Below are positions 44,721-53,941 of a stretch of 64,000 nt of DNA, in pieces. Position 1 is the stretch's first letter; every line of letters begins with the position of its first letter. A program made the translations under genes and the position numbers. Below the pieces are notes generated by a model, which saw only the letters and a list, made by a program, of their open reading frames with translations, searched no databases and was not told the DNA's origin. Origin of the DNA: Sporosarcina sp. (GTDB lineage: Bacteria; Bacillota; Bacilli; Bacillales_A; Planococcaceae); contig JARIDO010000020.1 of NCBI GenBank assembly GCA_029263895.1, forward strand, positions 28,846 through 92,845. The letters are read 5' to 3'.

Positions 44721-45566
44721 ATGAAAGAAATTCTTTCAATGGATAAGGTTTACTACTCATATACATCAGATGACAATACTCCACAACAAGCAGTCACCGA
44801 TACAACGTTTTCCGTGCAAGATGGAGAGTGGATTGCTATCGTGGGACATAACGGCTCAGGTAAATCAACACTAGCAAAATTGATGATTGGTTTATTATAT
44901 CCTGACGCTGGAACAATAAGTTTATTTGGAGAACAATTAAGTGAAGAGAACTTATGGGATCTACGCTCAAAGCTCGGAATTGTTTTTCAAAATCCGGATA
45001 ATCAGTTTGTAGGTTCAACTGTACAGGACGATGTCGCCTTTGCGTTAGAAAACAACGGTGTTCCATTTGATGAAATGGTTATCCGTGTCAACGATGCACT
45101 TTCGCAAGTGAATATGAGTAAATACCTTGATCATGAGCCACATCACCTTTCAGGCGGGCAAAAACAAAGAGTTGCCATTGCAGGTGCTTTAGCATTGCAA
45201 CCACAATTACTTATAATGGATGAAGCTACTTCAATGTTGGATCCTCAAGGACGCGATGAAGTGATTCGTCTGGTAGAAGAACTAAAACGTGCTAATGGAC
45301 TAACGGTGATCTCCATAACACACGATTTGGAAGAAGCATTGCTTGCGGATAAAATCATTGTGATGAATCAAGGAATGCTCATAAAAATTGGAACGCCTAA
45401 AGAAATCTTTGCTAACGTACATGAACTTGAAAAGATTGGATTAGATCTACCTTTTTCGATGAGAATCGGAAACTTACTACGGGAGAATGGCATTGAACTT
45501 GAAGACGAACATATGACAGAAGAAGAGTTGGTGAATGAATTATGGACATCATACTTCAGCAAGTAG
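44721..45566 (+). CDS. ecfA1: Energy-coupling factor transporter ATPase EcfA1
   Basis: 281 residues; one of two ATPases of the shared ECF vitamin/metal uptake module. Walker A GHNGSGKSTLAK (near residue 39), Q-loop FQNPDNQFVG, signature LSGGQKQRVAIAGA, Walker B LLIMDEATSMLDP. Start ATG 44721 with GGAGGTGAT; the TTG at 44715 lies in that site. The 3' end overlaps ecfA2 by 25 bases, so the subunits are translationally coupled. Confidence 0.95.
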   Translation: MKEILSMDKVYYSYTSDDNTPQQAVTDTTFSVQDGEWIAIVGHNGSGKSTLAKLMIGLLYPDAGTISLFGEQLSEENLWDLRSKLGIVFQNPDNQFVGSTVQDDVAFALENNGVPFDEMVIRVNDALSQVNMSKYLDHEPHHLSGGQKQRVAIAGALALQPQLLIMDEATSMLDPQGRDEVIRLVEELKRANGLTVISITHDLEEALLADKIIVMNQGMLIKIGTPKEIFANVHELEKIGLDLPFSMRIGNLLRENGIELEDEHMTEEELVNELWTSYFSK

Positions 45567-46402
45567 GATATTCCTATAGCAAAGATACGCCATTTGAAAA
45601 ACGAGCACTAGAGCATATAGATGCTTCTATTCAATCTGGTTCATTTTCTGCGATCATTGGTCATACCGGTTCAGGTAAATCTACGCTTCTAATGCATTTA
45701 AACGGTCTCCTTAAACCTTCTGAAGGTACAGTGCAAGTTGGGGATACATTCATATCTGCTGGTACAAAAGTGAAGGGTTTAAAAGAAATTCGTCGACATG
45801 TAGGAATTGTTTTTCAATTTCCGGAACATCAACTATTTGAAGAAACAGTTGAAAAAGATATTATGTTTGGACCTATGAACTTTGGAGTGCCTGAAGATGA
45901 AGCTAGAAGACGTGCACATGAACTGATTGCATTATTAGGCTTGCCTGAAGATGTTGCTCAAAAATCACCTTTCGACTTATCTGGAGGACAAATGCGACGT
46001 GTTGCAATTGCAGGTGTGCTTGCTTTTAAACCGTCTGTGCTTGTTTTAGATGAACCTACTGCTGGTTTAGACCCTCGTGGTCGAAAAGAGATAATGGAGT
46101 TGTTTAAACAACTGCACGAGGAAGAGAAACTAACAACCATTTTAGTGACGCATAGCATGGAAGATGCAGCGAGATATGCTGAAAAAATTATTGTAATGCA
46201 CGACGGAAAATCAGTCATGTCAGGAACCCCTTATGAAGTATTTAATAACGAGGAAAAAATGGCTACTTATAATTTAGAACTACCGCGTACAATAAAATTT
46301 CAACATTCAATCGAGAAACAATTAGGACGGAGATTCACTGAACTCGCATTAACAGAAGAACGTTTGGCTGAAATGATTGCGCAAGAAGCGAGGGATCGCT
46401 AA
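45542..46402 (+). CDS. ecfA2: Energy-coupling factor transporter ATPase EcfA2
   Basis: 286 residues; partner ATPase to EcfA1. Walker A GHTGSGKSTLLMHLNG, Q-loop FQFPEHQLFE, signature LSGGQMRRVAIAGV, Walker B VLVLDEPTAGLDPRG. The ATG is inside the ecfA1 3' end and its stop overlaps the ecfT start by one base. ecfA1-ecfA2-ecfT-truA after rplQ is the usual Firmicutes order. Confidence 0.95.
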   Translation: MDIILQQVGYSYSKDTPFEKRALEHIDASIQSGSFSAIIGHTGSGKSTLLMHLNGLLKPSEGTVQVGDTFISAGTKVKGLKEIRRHVGIVFQFPEHQLFEETVEKDIMFGPMNFGVPEDEARRRAHELIALLGLPEDVAQKSPFDLSGGQMRRVAIAGVLAFKPSVLVLDEPTAGLDPRGRKEIMELFKQLHEEEKLTTILVTHSMEDAARYAEKIIVMHDGKSVMSGTPYEVFNNEEKMATYNLELPRTIKFQHSIEKQLGRRFTELALTEERLAEMIAQEARDR

Positions 46403-47199
46403 TGTTGGAAAAGATGATATTCGGCCGTTTTATTCCCGGTAATTCAATTATTCATAAACTTGACCCGCGTTCAAAACTAACTTTTGTCTTTCTGTTTATC
46501 ATTGCAGTCTTTTTAGCGAATAATGCAATTACATATAGTTTAATTCTTGCATTTACGTTAAGCGTTATATTTAGTTCACGCATACGTCTGTATTTTATTT
46601 TGAATGGATTAAAACCTATATTGTTTTTAGTAGCTTTCACATTGATCATGCACATCTTTTTTACTAAAGAGGGACCGCTTCTATTTGAATGGAAATTTAT
46701 AAAAATCTATGAAGAAGGAATACGTCAAGGTATCTTTATATCCATACGCTTTCTAATCCTTGTACTTATGACTTCAGTATTAACGTTAACGACTTCACCG
46801 ATCTCTATTACGGATGGGATGGAAGACTTGTTAGGCCCTTTTAAACGCTTTAAATTACCCGTACATGAATTGGCTTTAATGATGTCAATATCTCTCCGTT
46901 TTATTCCTACATTGATGGACGAAACCGATAAAATATTAAAAGCTCAATTGGCAAGAGGATCAGACATTAGTACAGGTTCTATTAAACAGCGTATTCGATC
47001 AGTCATTCCATTACTTGTTCCCTTATTCGTGAGTGCATTCAAACGGGCAGAAGACCTTGCCGTCGCTATGGAAGTCCGTGGCTACCGAGGCGGTGAAGGT
47101 AGGACGAGATATCGCCAGTTAAAATGGCAATGGCGCGATACCGCTGCTCTGTTTGTGCTAGCGATTCTCGTTAGTGTACTCATATGGTTACGAGCGTAG
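46402..47199 (+). CDS. ecfT: Energy-coupling factor transporter transmembrane protein EcfT
   Basis: 265 residues; membrane scaffold linking EcfA1/A2 to interchangeable substrate-binding S proteins encoded elsewhere. Five or so hydrophobic segments; the two coupling motifs are visible as QLARGSD (near residue 193) and MEVRGYRGG (near 228). The start overlaps the ecfA2 stop (TAATG). Confidence 0.94.
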   Translation: MLEKMIFGRFIPGNSIIHKLDPRSKLTFVFLFIIAVFLANNAITYSLILAFTLSVIFSSRIRLYFILNGLKPILFLVAFTLIMHIFFTKEGPLLFEWKFIKIYEEGIRQGIFISIRFLILVLMTSVLTLTTSPISITDGMEDLLGPFKRFKLPVHELALMMSISLRFIPTLMDETDKILKAQLARGSDISTGSIKQRIRSVIPLLVPLFVSAFKRAEDLAVAMEVRGYRGGEGRTRYRQLKWQWRDTAALFVLAILVSVLIWLRA

Positions 47200-47214
47200 G
47201 AGGTGCAGAATGAA

Positions 47215-47967
47215 ATGACGATAAGACGTGTGAAAGCTATCGTATCTTACGATGGAACCCATTTTGCTGGATACCAATCTCAGCCGGGCATGCGAACAGT
47301 GCAAAGTGAAATCGACAAAGCACTTAAAAAAATTCATAAAAAGGAACCCGTGCATTCGGTAGCAAGTGGAAGAACAGATGCAGGCGTACATGCAAATGGT
47401 CAAGTCATTCATTTTGACACTTCGTTATCATTGCCATTAGATCGTTGGCAAATGGCTTTGAATGTGTTGCTACCAACGGATATTAGAATCGTTGGTACAG
47501 ATTACGTCGACCTTGACTTCCACGCTCGTTACTCGGCGACTGGAAAAACCTATTCCTATAAATGGTCTTATAGTAAAGTGCACAGTCCCTTTGATCGCAA
47601 TTTTTCAGTTCATCTCGGTCATTTGCGTCCAGATATTGACAAAATGCAAGAAGCTGCGCAATATTTAATCGGACAGCATGATTTCACCAGTTTTTGCTCA
47701 TCAAAAACAGCTACGTTAAATAAAGTTCGCACAATTAGAATGTTATCTCTTGAAAAACAAGGTGACTATCTAATTATGACTGTTGAAGGAGACGGATTTC
47801 TCTACAATATGGTTCGTACGATTGCGGGCATGTTATTGGCAGTCGGTAGAGGATGGAACAGACCTGAAGATATACAAGAAATTCTACAAGCGTGCGATCG
47901 AAATAAAGCTGGGAAAACTGCTCCAGCACACGGCCTATATTTAGAAAATGTTACTTATGATAAATGA
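47215..47967 (+). CDS. truA: tRNA pseudouridine(38-40) synthase TruA
   Basis: 250 residues; modifies the anticodon arm. The catalytic aspartate motif SGRTDAGVHANGQVIHF (near residue 52) and the C-terminal FLYNMVRTIAGML are intact. ATG 47215 lies nine bases after TAGGAGGTGC; an in-frame GTG at 47203 is inside that site. Confidence 0.95.
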   Translation: MTIRRVKAIVSYDGTHFAGYQSQPGMRTVQSEIDKALKKIHKKEPVHSVASGRTDAGVHANGQVIHFDTSLSLPLDRWQMALNVLLPTDIRIVGTDYVDLDFHARYSATGKTYSYKWSYSKVHSPFDRNFSVHLGHLRPDIDKMQEAAQYLIGQHDFTSFCSSKTATLNKVRTIRMLSLEKQGDYLIMTVEGDGFLYNMVRTIAGMLLAVGRGWNRPEDIQEILQACDRNKAGKTAPAHGLYLENVTYDK

Positions 47968-48000
47968 GGCAACTATTCCTGGCGTTTATATATATAATGC

Positions 48001-48029
48001 TTGACTTAGTAGCGAATTCGGTATAAGAT
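48001..48029 (+). promoter_or_regulatory. Sigma-A promoter of rplM-rpsI
   Basis: TTGACT (48001-48006), 17-base spacer, TAAGAT (48024-48029). Confidence 0.75.
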
Positions 48030-48040
48030 AAGAAATGGTA

Positions 48041-48118
48041 TTTTCAATAACCCCACAAATATGCCCCGGAAGGTTACTTGTGTTTAGGGATAAAGAAAAC
48101 GGGATAACTGATATTTCA
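48041..48118 (+). ncRNA. L13 leader
   Basis: Matches the known Firmicutes L13 leader motif in position and sequence: AATAACCCCACAAATATGCC, CCGGAAGGTTACTTGTGTTT and AGGGATAAAGAAAACGGGAT, recalled from the Bacillus element. It ends just before the ribosome site TAGGAGG. Expected to mediate autogenous control by L13. Confidence 0.85.
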
Positions 48119-48135
48119 TTTAGGAGGATATACAC

Positions 48136-48573
48136 ATGCGTACAACATTCATGGCTAAAGGTCACGAAGTAGAGCGTAAATGGCTCGTTGTCGACGCTGA
48201 AGGAGAGACACTTGGTCGTCTAGCTTCTGAAGTGGCATCTATTTTGCGCGGCAAACATAAACCTACGTTCACACCACACGTTGACACAGGTGATCACGTA
48301 ATCATCATCAACGCTGAGAAAATTCAACTTACTGGTAACAAACTTAAAGACAAACTTTACTACCGTCACTCTGGTTACACTGGTAGCCTTAAGTCTCGTA
48401 CGGCGCTTGAAATGCGTACAAACTACCCAACGAAAATGCTTGAACTTGCGATTAAAGGAATGCTTCCAAAAGGTCCATTAGGTCGTCAAACATTCAAGAA
48501 ATTGCATGTATTCGCTGGAGCAGAGCACACGCACGCAGCACAAAAACCCGAAGCATACGAACTTCGCGGATAA
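48136..48573 (+). CDS. rplM: Ribosomal protein L13
   Basis: 145 residues; early large-subunit assembly. [20 protein letters not shown] and [27 protein letters not shown] upstream of ATG 48136. Followed by rpsI, always paired. Confidence 0.98.
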   Translation: MRTTFMAKGHEVERKWLVVDAEGETLGRLASEVASILRGKHKPTFTPHVDTGDHVIIINAEKIQLTGNKLKDKLYYRHSGYTGSLKSRTALEMRTNYPTKMLELAIKGMLPKGPLGRQTFKKLHVFAGAEHTHAAQKPEAYELRG

Positions 48574-48592
48574 TTAAGAGGAGGAAACACCT

Positions 48593-48985
48593 TTGGCACA
48601 AGTACAATATCTCGGCACTGGCCGTCGTAAAAGTTCTGTAGCTCGCGTACGTCTCGTACCTGGTGATGGCACAATTACCATCAACAACCGTGACGTTGCG
48701 GATTACGTACCATATGAAACACTTCGCGAAATCATTAAACAACCACTCGTTACTACTGAAACTCTTGGTAGTTATGATATCCACGTTAACGTTAACGGTG
48801 GAGGATTCACAGGACAAGCAGGAGCGATTCGCCACGGCGTAGCGCGTGCACTACTTCACGTAGACCCTGATTTCCGTCCAGCTCTTAAATCAGCTGGATT
48901 CTTAACACGTGATCCAAGAATGAAAGAACGTAAAAAGCCAGGTCTTAAAGGCGCACGTCGTGCACCACAGTTCTCAAAACGTTAA
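48593..48985 (+). CDS. rpsI: Ribosomal protein S9
   Basis: 130 residues ending in the conserved basic tail with terminal Arg (RRAPQFSKR) that touches P-site tRNA. TTG start after AGAGGAGG. Strong bidirectional terminator follows. Confidence 0.97.
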   Translation: MAQVQYLGTGRRKSSVARVRLVPGDGTITINNRDVADYVPYETLREIIKQPLVTTETLGSYDIHVNVNGGGFTGQAGAIRHGVARALLHVDPDFRPALKSAGFLTRDPRMKERKKPGLKGARRAPQFSKR

Positions 48986-48997
48986 TCTTGGTTTTTC

Positions 48998-49038
48998 AAA
49001 AAAGACTTTTTCCACGTCCGTGGAAAAGTCTTTTTTTT
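48998..49038 (+). terminator. Terminator after rpsI
   Basis: Stem AAAAAAGACTTTT and CCAC paired with GTGG and AAAGTCTTTTTT, T run on the + strand; A-rich left flank makes it potentially bidirectional. Confidence 0.92.
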
Positions 49039-49160
49039 AATTTAAGTCGGTTCGAATTAATTCCAACCTTCTTAATAATGAAATTAGTTTATTATTGACA
49101 ATCCATGCTGAGTACTATAAAAATAAAAGTATATATTTGGTTGTGAGGATAGGGGATGTT

Positions 49161-50081
49161 ATGAGAAAAAAGACACATAAGATAATCCTTACCATCTTGA
49201 TACTCTATGCAGCATTGATATTATTCTTCTTGTTTTTTAGTTTTGGTAGGCTTGATACATCTGTTAGCGATCACGATTATGGATTTAATTTAATTCCAAG
49301 TTTAATTCATTTAAGATTTCCAACCATTACGAACTTTGAACATTTTCAACTGTTTTTTTTCAACCTAGGTAATTTTGCAGGATTTATACCTTTTGGAATA
49401 TTGGTTCCTATACTTTATCGTTGTAATTTTATTAGGTTTATTTCATTGTTTGTATTGATAATCCTAATAGTAGAAACCGTGCAAATGCTAACTTATTTCG
49501 GCAGCTTTGATATAAATGATGCAATAGTGAATTCGTTAGGTGCATCAGTAGGTTTTGTTGCATACAAAATTGGATTTCGGTCTACAAATATTTGGAAAAG
49601 GCTTGTTGTCACGACTATGTCCGTTGTTATCCTTTCAATAGCAGTAATAGGCTTTTCGGAATTGATGAACAAATCCTTCACAAAAATAGAAGGACCAATA
49701 ATAGCTTTAAATGAACTGGACAGCAACAGCGATGCACCAATAGATAAAGATCTTCAAAGTTTCAAAATTGGACATGAAAAGATCGAACCGAAAATAAACT
49801 TGTATGGTAGTGAAGGCGACCATATTAAAACATTCTCCTATGGATTTGGCGGTAAAGATATCGTGCTTTCTTTAAATCACGGAATATCTAATAATGCTAG
49901 TGACTATGAAGATTGGGCAATTATTTCTGTTGATGGGATAGAAGTAGAAACCTATTCTAATAAAGACCACGGCTCATCAGAAATTAATTTGGACAAAGTA
50001 AATGAACTTACGATAACTACTAAAGGGAATGTAAAGTTATGGGACGTTACATATAAAGAAATGAAGTACTGGTGGAATTAA
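49161..50081 (+). CDS. VanZ-family membrane protein with C-terminal extension
   Basis: 306 residues. Residues about 7-160 contain five hydrophobic segments and the VanZ pattern (LGNFAGFIPFGILVPILYR, IVETVQMLTYFGSFDINDAI, NSLGASVGF). Residues about 180-306 form a hydrophilic, probably extracellular domain of unknown type. VanZ proteins were first linked to teicoplanin response, but the family is broad and no resistance role is implied. ATG 49161 has a weak site (AGGGGAT); the frame opens at TTG 49095, inside a possible promoter (TTGACA 49095-49100, TATAAA 49116-49121). Not part of the usual Bacillus order here. Confidence 0.75.
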   Translation: MRKKTHKIILTILILYAALILFFLFFSFGRLDTSVSDHDYGFNLIPSLIHLRFPTITNFEHFQLFFFNLGNFAGFIPFGILVPILYRCNFIRFISLFVLIILIVETVQMLTYFGSFDINDAIVNSLGASVGFVAYKIGFRSTNIWKRLVVTTMSVVILSIAVIGFSELMNKSFTKIEGPIIALNELDSNSDAPIDKDLQSFKIGHEKIEPKINLYGSEGDHIKTFSYGFGGKDIVLSLNHGISNNASDYEDWAIISVDGIEVETYSNKDHGSSEINLDKVNELTITTKGNVKLWDVTYKEMKYWWN

Positions 50082-50173
50082 TTATTTGAATTGTACTTTC
50101 AAACCTCTTCCTTATTAAAAGAAGTTTTTTTGTGTTAAATTAGAACTGAATCATAACCGAGGAGGAATTTTCA

Positions 50174-50470
50174 GTGAAATCAATCTCTACAAATGAACTT
50201 CAAGAACAGTTAAAAGAAAATAAAAAACTTCATATGATTGATGTACGCGAGGCAGATGAGGTGGCTGCTGGTATGATTCCAGGCGCTGTTCATATCCCAT
50301 TAGGCGACATTCCAAACCGTATAAATGACTTAGACCAATCAAATGCGTATATATTAATTTGTCGCTCCGGAGGACGTAGTGGGCAAGCGACTGAGTTTCT
50401 TGCGCAACAAGGGTTTGACGTAACGAATATGACCGGTGGAATGTTGGATTGGACAGGAGAGACCGTATAA
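50174..50470 (+). CDS. Rhodanese-like domain protein
   Basis: 98-residue single rhodanese domain with the active-site loop CRSGGRSG (Cys near residue 61), so it could carry persulfide sulfur. GTG start after GAGGAGG. No neighbouring sulfur gene indicates its acceptor. A weak terminator-like hairpin with eight T residues follows (50486-50514). Confidence 0.88.
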   Translation: MKSISTNELQEQLKENKKLHMIDVREADEVAAGMIPGAVHIPLGDIPNRINDLDQSNAYILICRSGGRSGQATEFLAQQGFDVTNMTGGMLDWTGETV

Positions 50471-50485
50471 TTTTGAACGACTGTA

Positions 50486-50516
50486 AAGGGGCCTTAAAAG
50501 GGCTTCTTTTTTTTGT
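50486..50516 (+). terminator. Weak terminator after the rhodanese gene
   Basis: AAG...CCTT pairs with AAGG...CTT with an internal loop, then an eight-base T run. Confidence 0.5.
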
Positions 50517-50611
50517 GCAATTAAAAGTCAGAAAAAGCATCCTTATATCCGTTTAGTAGGACATATCCTATTCGCTAGTTGCGTATAGTGGAGGAAAAAG
50601 GCGGTGTATCT

Positions 50612-51325
50612 ATGAAGAAATGGCTAGTAATTTCTATTTTTTTTATCTGCTCCCTAGGGGTAGTCATCTACGGTGTAAAAGCATCAGATAAAAACTTTTT
50701 CATGCCTGAAGAATTAGGTGGTGTGAAAATAGTTATTGATCCCGGACACGGTGGAATGGATGGCGGTGCATCTGTTGGAGATGTCGTAGAACGTGATATT
50801 ACATTAAGTATTTCACATGAAGTCGCAAAGCGATTGAAAAAGAAAGGTGCGCAAGTCGTCATGACGAGAGAAAAAGAAGGGGATGCATTAGCAGAGCATG
50901 CGCCGGATGAAAAGTTTGGGACGACTCGAGAGCGTAAATTTGCTGATTTAAAATTAAGAGAGCAAATAGCATCAGACCAACAACCTGATATGTTCATCAG
51001 TGTTCATGTCAATGCAATACCCGGAGAAAAATGGAGAGGGTCTCAAGTATTCTATCATCCAGAAGGTAATCCAGAAGGAGAGTTTCTAGCGAAAATGATT
51101 CAAGAATCATTTAGAAATAATTTAAAAAACACAGATCGTGTAGCTATGAAGATTAAAGGTGTTTATTTATTGAAAAATGTTAAAAGTCCAGCAGTGTTAG
51201 TGGAGACAGGTTTCATTTCAAATCCTGAAGAACGCGCATTATTAATGGACCAAAATTATAGAAATAAAGTGGCGGATTCAATTGTAGAAGGTATTATTAA
51301 TTTTCAGTCGACAGAAGGTCAGTAA
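50612..51325 (+). CDS. cwlD: N-acetylmuramoyl-L-alanine amidase CwlD
   Basis: 237 residues; in Bacillus it acts with PdaA to make muramic-delta-lactam in the spore cortex, needed for germination. N-terminal signal/anchor (residues 1-25), then Amidase_3 domain with zinc ligands in DPGHGGMDGG, VERDITL and SVHVNA, and the catalytic Glu in VETGFISNPEE. Start ATG 50612, with AGGCGGTG close upstream. The cwlD-salA-gerD-kbaA order is that of B. subtilis. Confidence 0.93.
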   Translation: MKKWLVISIFFICSLGVVIYGVKASDKNFFMPEELGGVKIVIDPGHGGMDGGASVGDVVERDITLSISHEVAKRLKKKGAQVVMTREKEGDALAEHAPDEKFGTTRERKFADLKLREQIASDQQPDMFISVHVNAIPGEKWRGSQVFYHPEGNPEGEFLAKMIQESFRNNLKNTDRVAMKIKGVYLLKNVKSPAVLVETGFISNPEERALLMDQNYRNKVADSIVEGIINFQSTEGQ

Positions 51326-51402
51326 TTCCTTCTAGAAGAGAAGAGAGATGTACTATGTTATACTTGGATATGAATTTAATTATCATCCAAGGGGTGGCTA
51401 TA

Positions 51403-52461
51403 ATGATAAACGAACAAAATGTACGTGAATTATTAGGACAAATGAAAGATCCGTTTTTACATAAAACACTTGCTGAGACGGATGGAATAACGTCCATATC
51501 GATTAAAGAAGAAAAAAAGCATGTTAGTGTGAAGATTGCTATCGCTAAGATTAATACAGCGGAACAGATGACACTACAAACACAAGTCGTTGATGCACTT
51601 AAACTTGCTGGTGCTGATTCTGTTGGTATACGTTTTGAAGAACTACCAAAGGAAGTTTTAGAAAAATTTAGAGGCACAGTGACAGAATCTGAATCCCAAG
51701 ACTTATTGTCACCGTTAAATAATGTGGAATTCATTTCAATTGCATCTGGTAAAGGTGGAGTAGGGAAGTCTACAGTTTCAGTCAATCTCGCTGTCGCGCT
51801 TGCGCGTTTAGGGAAAAAAGTTGGACTTATTGATGCGGATATATACGGTTTTAGCGTACCAGATATGATGGGGGTTACAGAACTTCCAGTCGTGCGCGAA
51901 GATCGGATTATTCCTGTAGATAGAATGGGCGTTAAAGTAATATCGATGGGCTTCTTTGTGGAAGATAATGCACCAGTAGTATGGCGTGGTCCGATGCTAG
52001 GGAAAGCGTTAGACCAATTTTTCCGTGACGTTGAGTGGGGAGATTTAGATTACTTATTCTTAGACTTACCACCTGGTACAGGGGATGTTGCGTTAGATAT
52101 TCACCAGATGATTCCGACGTCTAAAGAAATTGTTGTAACAACACCACATCCAACTGCTGCATTTGTAGCTGCTCGCGCAGGTGCAATGGCTTTGCAAACA
52201 GAGCATGCGCTGTTAGGTGTAATTGAAAATATGTCTTGGTTTGAATCTAAAACGAGTGGAGAACGGGAGTTTGTTTTCGGTCAAGGTGGCGGTGTAAAGC
52301 TTGCTAAAGAATTGAGAACAGATTTACTTGGTCAAATTCCTTTAGGTCAACCTGATTGGGATGAGGAAGATTTTGCTCCATCGGTATATGCAGAAGACCA
52401 TGCTATTGGTCAGATATATATGGATATCGCAAAAAGTATTATTAGAAAAACGAAGAAATAA
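51403..52461 (+). CDS. salA: Mrp/NBP35-family P-loop ATPase SalA
   Basis: 352 residues. An N-terminal MIP18/DUF59-like domain (residues 1-85) and a Mrp ATPase domain with deviant Walker A ASGKGGVGKSTVSVNLA (near residue 111), and DLPPGTGDVALD. In B. subtilis SalA represses scoC; Mrp relatives act as iron-sulfur carriers. Start ATG 51403 follows AAGGGGTGG; the longer frame begins before that site. Convergent with gerD. Confidence 0.93.
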   Translation: MINEQNVRELLGQMKDPFLHKTLAETDGITSISIKEEKKHVSVKIAIAKINTAEQMTLQTQVVDALKLAGADSVGIRFEELPKEVLEKFRGTVTESESQDLLSPLNNVEFISIASGKGGVGKSTVSVNLAVALARLGKKVGLIDADIYGFSVPDMMGVTELPVVREDRIIPVDRMGVKVISMGFFVEDNAPVVWRGPMLGKALDQFFRDVEWGDLDYLFLDLPPGTGDVALDIHQMIPTSKEIVVTTPHPTAAFVAARAGAMALQTEHALLGVIENMSWFESKTSGEREFVFGQGGGVKLAKELRTDLLGQIPLGQPDWDEEDFAPSVYAEDHAIGQIYMDIAKSIIRKTKK

Positions 52462-52463
52462 GC

Positions 52464-52506
52464 AAAGAAAGTGGAGTGGGCTATTCCCCTTCTCCGCTTT
52501 CTTTTT
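52464..52506 (+). terminator. Terminator between salA and gerD
   Basis: AAAGAAAG and GGAG pair with CTCC and CTTTCTTT, T-rich 3' flank. It overlaps the 3' end of gerD on the other strand, so the two genes share a compact end. Confidence 0.8.
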
Positions 52507-53068
52507 CTTTGTCGTCTTTTTTAGCCTTCTTTTCATCTTCTTTTTCTTTTTGAGCAGCCAATATGAGTGATTGCCATTTTGTTTGTAATAATGGGCTGTC
52601 AATCGTTTCCGTAATGACTTTTTCCAAATGACTTTTCATTTCAGGTGCCTTCATAACTTTTTCTAATTGTTTCAGCATATCGGGCTGGCCGAAAAAGCTT
52701 TCCATTTCTTTTTGGAATGTAGGATCTTTTATAAGTTCTTTCATCACGTCTTGTTGCTGTTCTTTCATGCTTTTAGCTATTTTATCTGTAAATTTCGGAT
52801 CTTCAAAAGCCATTTTCCAAAAGTCTTCGCCTTCTTTAGAAAGTAGTGTTTCTTCAATTGACTTTTTTACTTCAGGCTGTTCAAGAATAAGTAATTCTTT
52901 AAACTCTGGATCCACAAGTAATTGCCGAATAGCTTTTTTACCTTCCTCGGTTTGGATAGCATCCGTCATCATTTTTTTTATTTCCTCATAAGATGGTCCG
53001 GCATTTTGGGATCCACATCCAGCTAATAGGACAATTAGTAGAAGTAAATAAATGAGTTTTCTTTTCAT
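52481..53068 (-). CDS. gerD: Spore germination lipoprotein GerD
   Basis: 195 residues. A lipoprotein signal peptide with lipobox LLAGC (Cys18), then an alpha-helical region (SYEEIKKMMTDAIQTEEGKK) and a highly charged C-terminal tail rich in Lys, Asp and Glu. In Bacillus, GerD sits on the inner spore membrane and clusters germinant receptors. Minus-strand orientation next to salA and kbaA agrees with B. subtilis. A possible sigma-G-like -35 (GCATA, 53126-53130 on the minus strand) with CAATAAA is weak. The C-terminal tail may be longer than usual. Confidence 0.9.
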   Translation of the reverse strand: MKRKLIYLLLLIVLLAGCGSQNAGPSYEEIKKMMTDAIQTEEGKKAIRQLLVDPEFKELLILEQPEVKKSIEETLLSKEGEDFWKMAFEDPKFTDKIAKSMKEQQQDVMKELIKDPTFQKEMESFFGQPDMLKQLEKVMKAPEMKSHLEKVITETIDSPLLQTKWQSLILAAQKEKEDEKKAKKDDKEKESGEGE

Positions 53069-53210
53069 GGCTTCAAAATCCCTTCAATCGGCATTTTCAT
53101 TTATTGTTCACAATATCGAAGAGATTATGCGCGAATCATTCAATGAAATAGATTTTTTGCTCGAACGTTGTTACACTTATAGCAGTAATTTTAATTGGGG
53201 GATCATGCTC

Positions 53211-53888
53211 GTGACGATACGAAATTGGGTAAAATTCTTTTTTAATGCATTATTAATCGGTGGCGGAATTACGGCAATTGTTGGGCTAATCGTTCGTTGG
53301 GAGTTCTTTTCGAGTTATCTTGCAAACGGTGAAATTGTTGAATTTATAGCTGCTCTTGTTTGGATGATTTTTCTAGGTTTTATGATGAGTGTTGTTGCGC
53401 AAATGGGATTTTTTGCATATTTAACAGTGCATCAATTCGGAGTAAACATATTTAAAACATTGACGTTGTGGAATTGGGTACAACTACTAATTATTACAGT
53501 CGTTCTTTTTGATTTAATTTTCTTTAGATTTAGGCTAACGTCTGGAGAGTCGGGTCGAACTGTATTATATCTCGTATTACTTGCAACACTAATTACAGTG
53601 TCTGCTGTTACTGCATATATAAAAGCGCAGTGGACAAAAAAACATACGTTAATTTCTGCATTGTTTTTCATGATTGTCATTACGACACTAGAATGGTTAC
53701 CTGCACTAATGGTTCGTTCGGGAAATATTGATTCGTGGGTAACGATTTTATTATTCCCATTATTGGCCGTTAACGCATATCAAATTTTAATGTTACCGAA
53801 GTATAATCGTCAGTCTGAAAAAGATATAGAGAAATTGCAACAACGAAAAGTTGAACGTGCGAAACAAGCTAAAAAGTCGAAGAAATAA
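53211..53888 (+). CDS. kbaA: KinB signalling pathway activation protein KbaA
   Basis: 225 residues with six hydrophobic segments and a strongly basic C-terminal tail. In B. subtilis KbaA is a membrane protein needed for KinB to feed the sporulation phosphorelay. Start: GTG 53211 lies nine bases after GGGGG, while ATG 53205 is too close to it; the frame is open back to 53052, over the gerD start, but this is not expected to be coding. Identity rests on position between gerD and the pdaB-place gene plus topology and similarity. Confidence 0.85.
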   Translation: MTIRNWVKFFFNALLIGGGITAIVGLIVRWEFFSSYLANGEIVEFIAALVWMIFLGFMMSVVAQMGFFAYLTVHQFGVNIFKTLTLWNWVQLLIITVVLFDLIFFRFRLTSGESGRTVLYLVLLATLITVSAVTAYIKAQWTKKHTLISALFFMIVITTLEWLPALMVRSGNIDSWVTILLFPLLAVNAYQILMLPKYNRQSEKDIEKLQQRKVERAKQAKKSKK

Positions 53889-53891
53889 ATG

Positions 53892-53934
53892 AAAAAGCAC
53901 AGCCGCCTTGAAAAATAGGTGCTGTGCTTTTTGA
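53892..53934. terminator. Bidirectional terminator between kbaA and the deacetylase-like gene
   Basis: Perfect 12-base arms AAAAAGCACAGC/GCTGTGCTTTTT around a 17-base loop, with T runs in both directions. Serves the convergent genes on both sides. Confidence 0.92.
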
Positions 53935-53941
53935 ATAGTCG

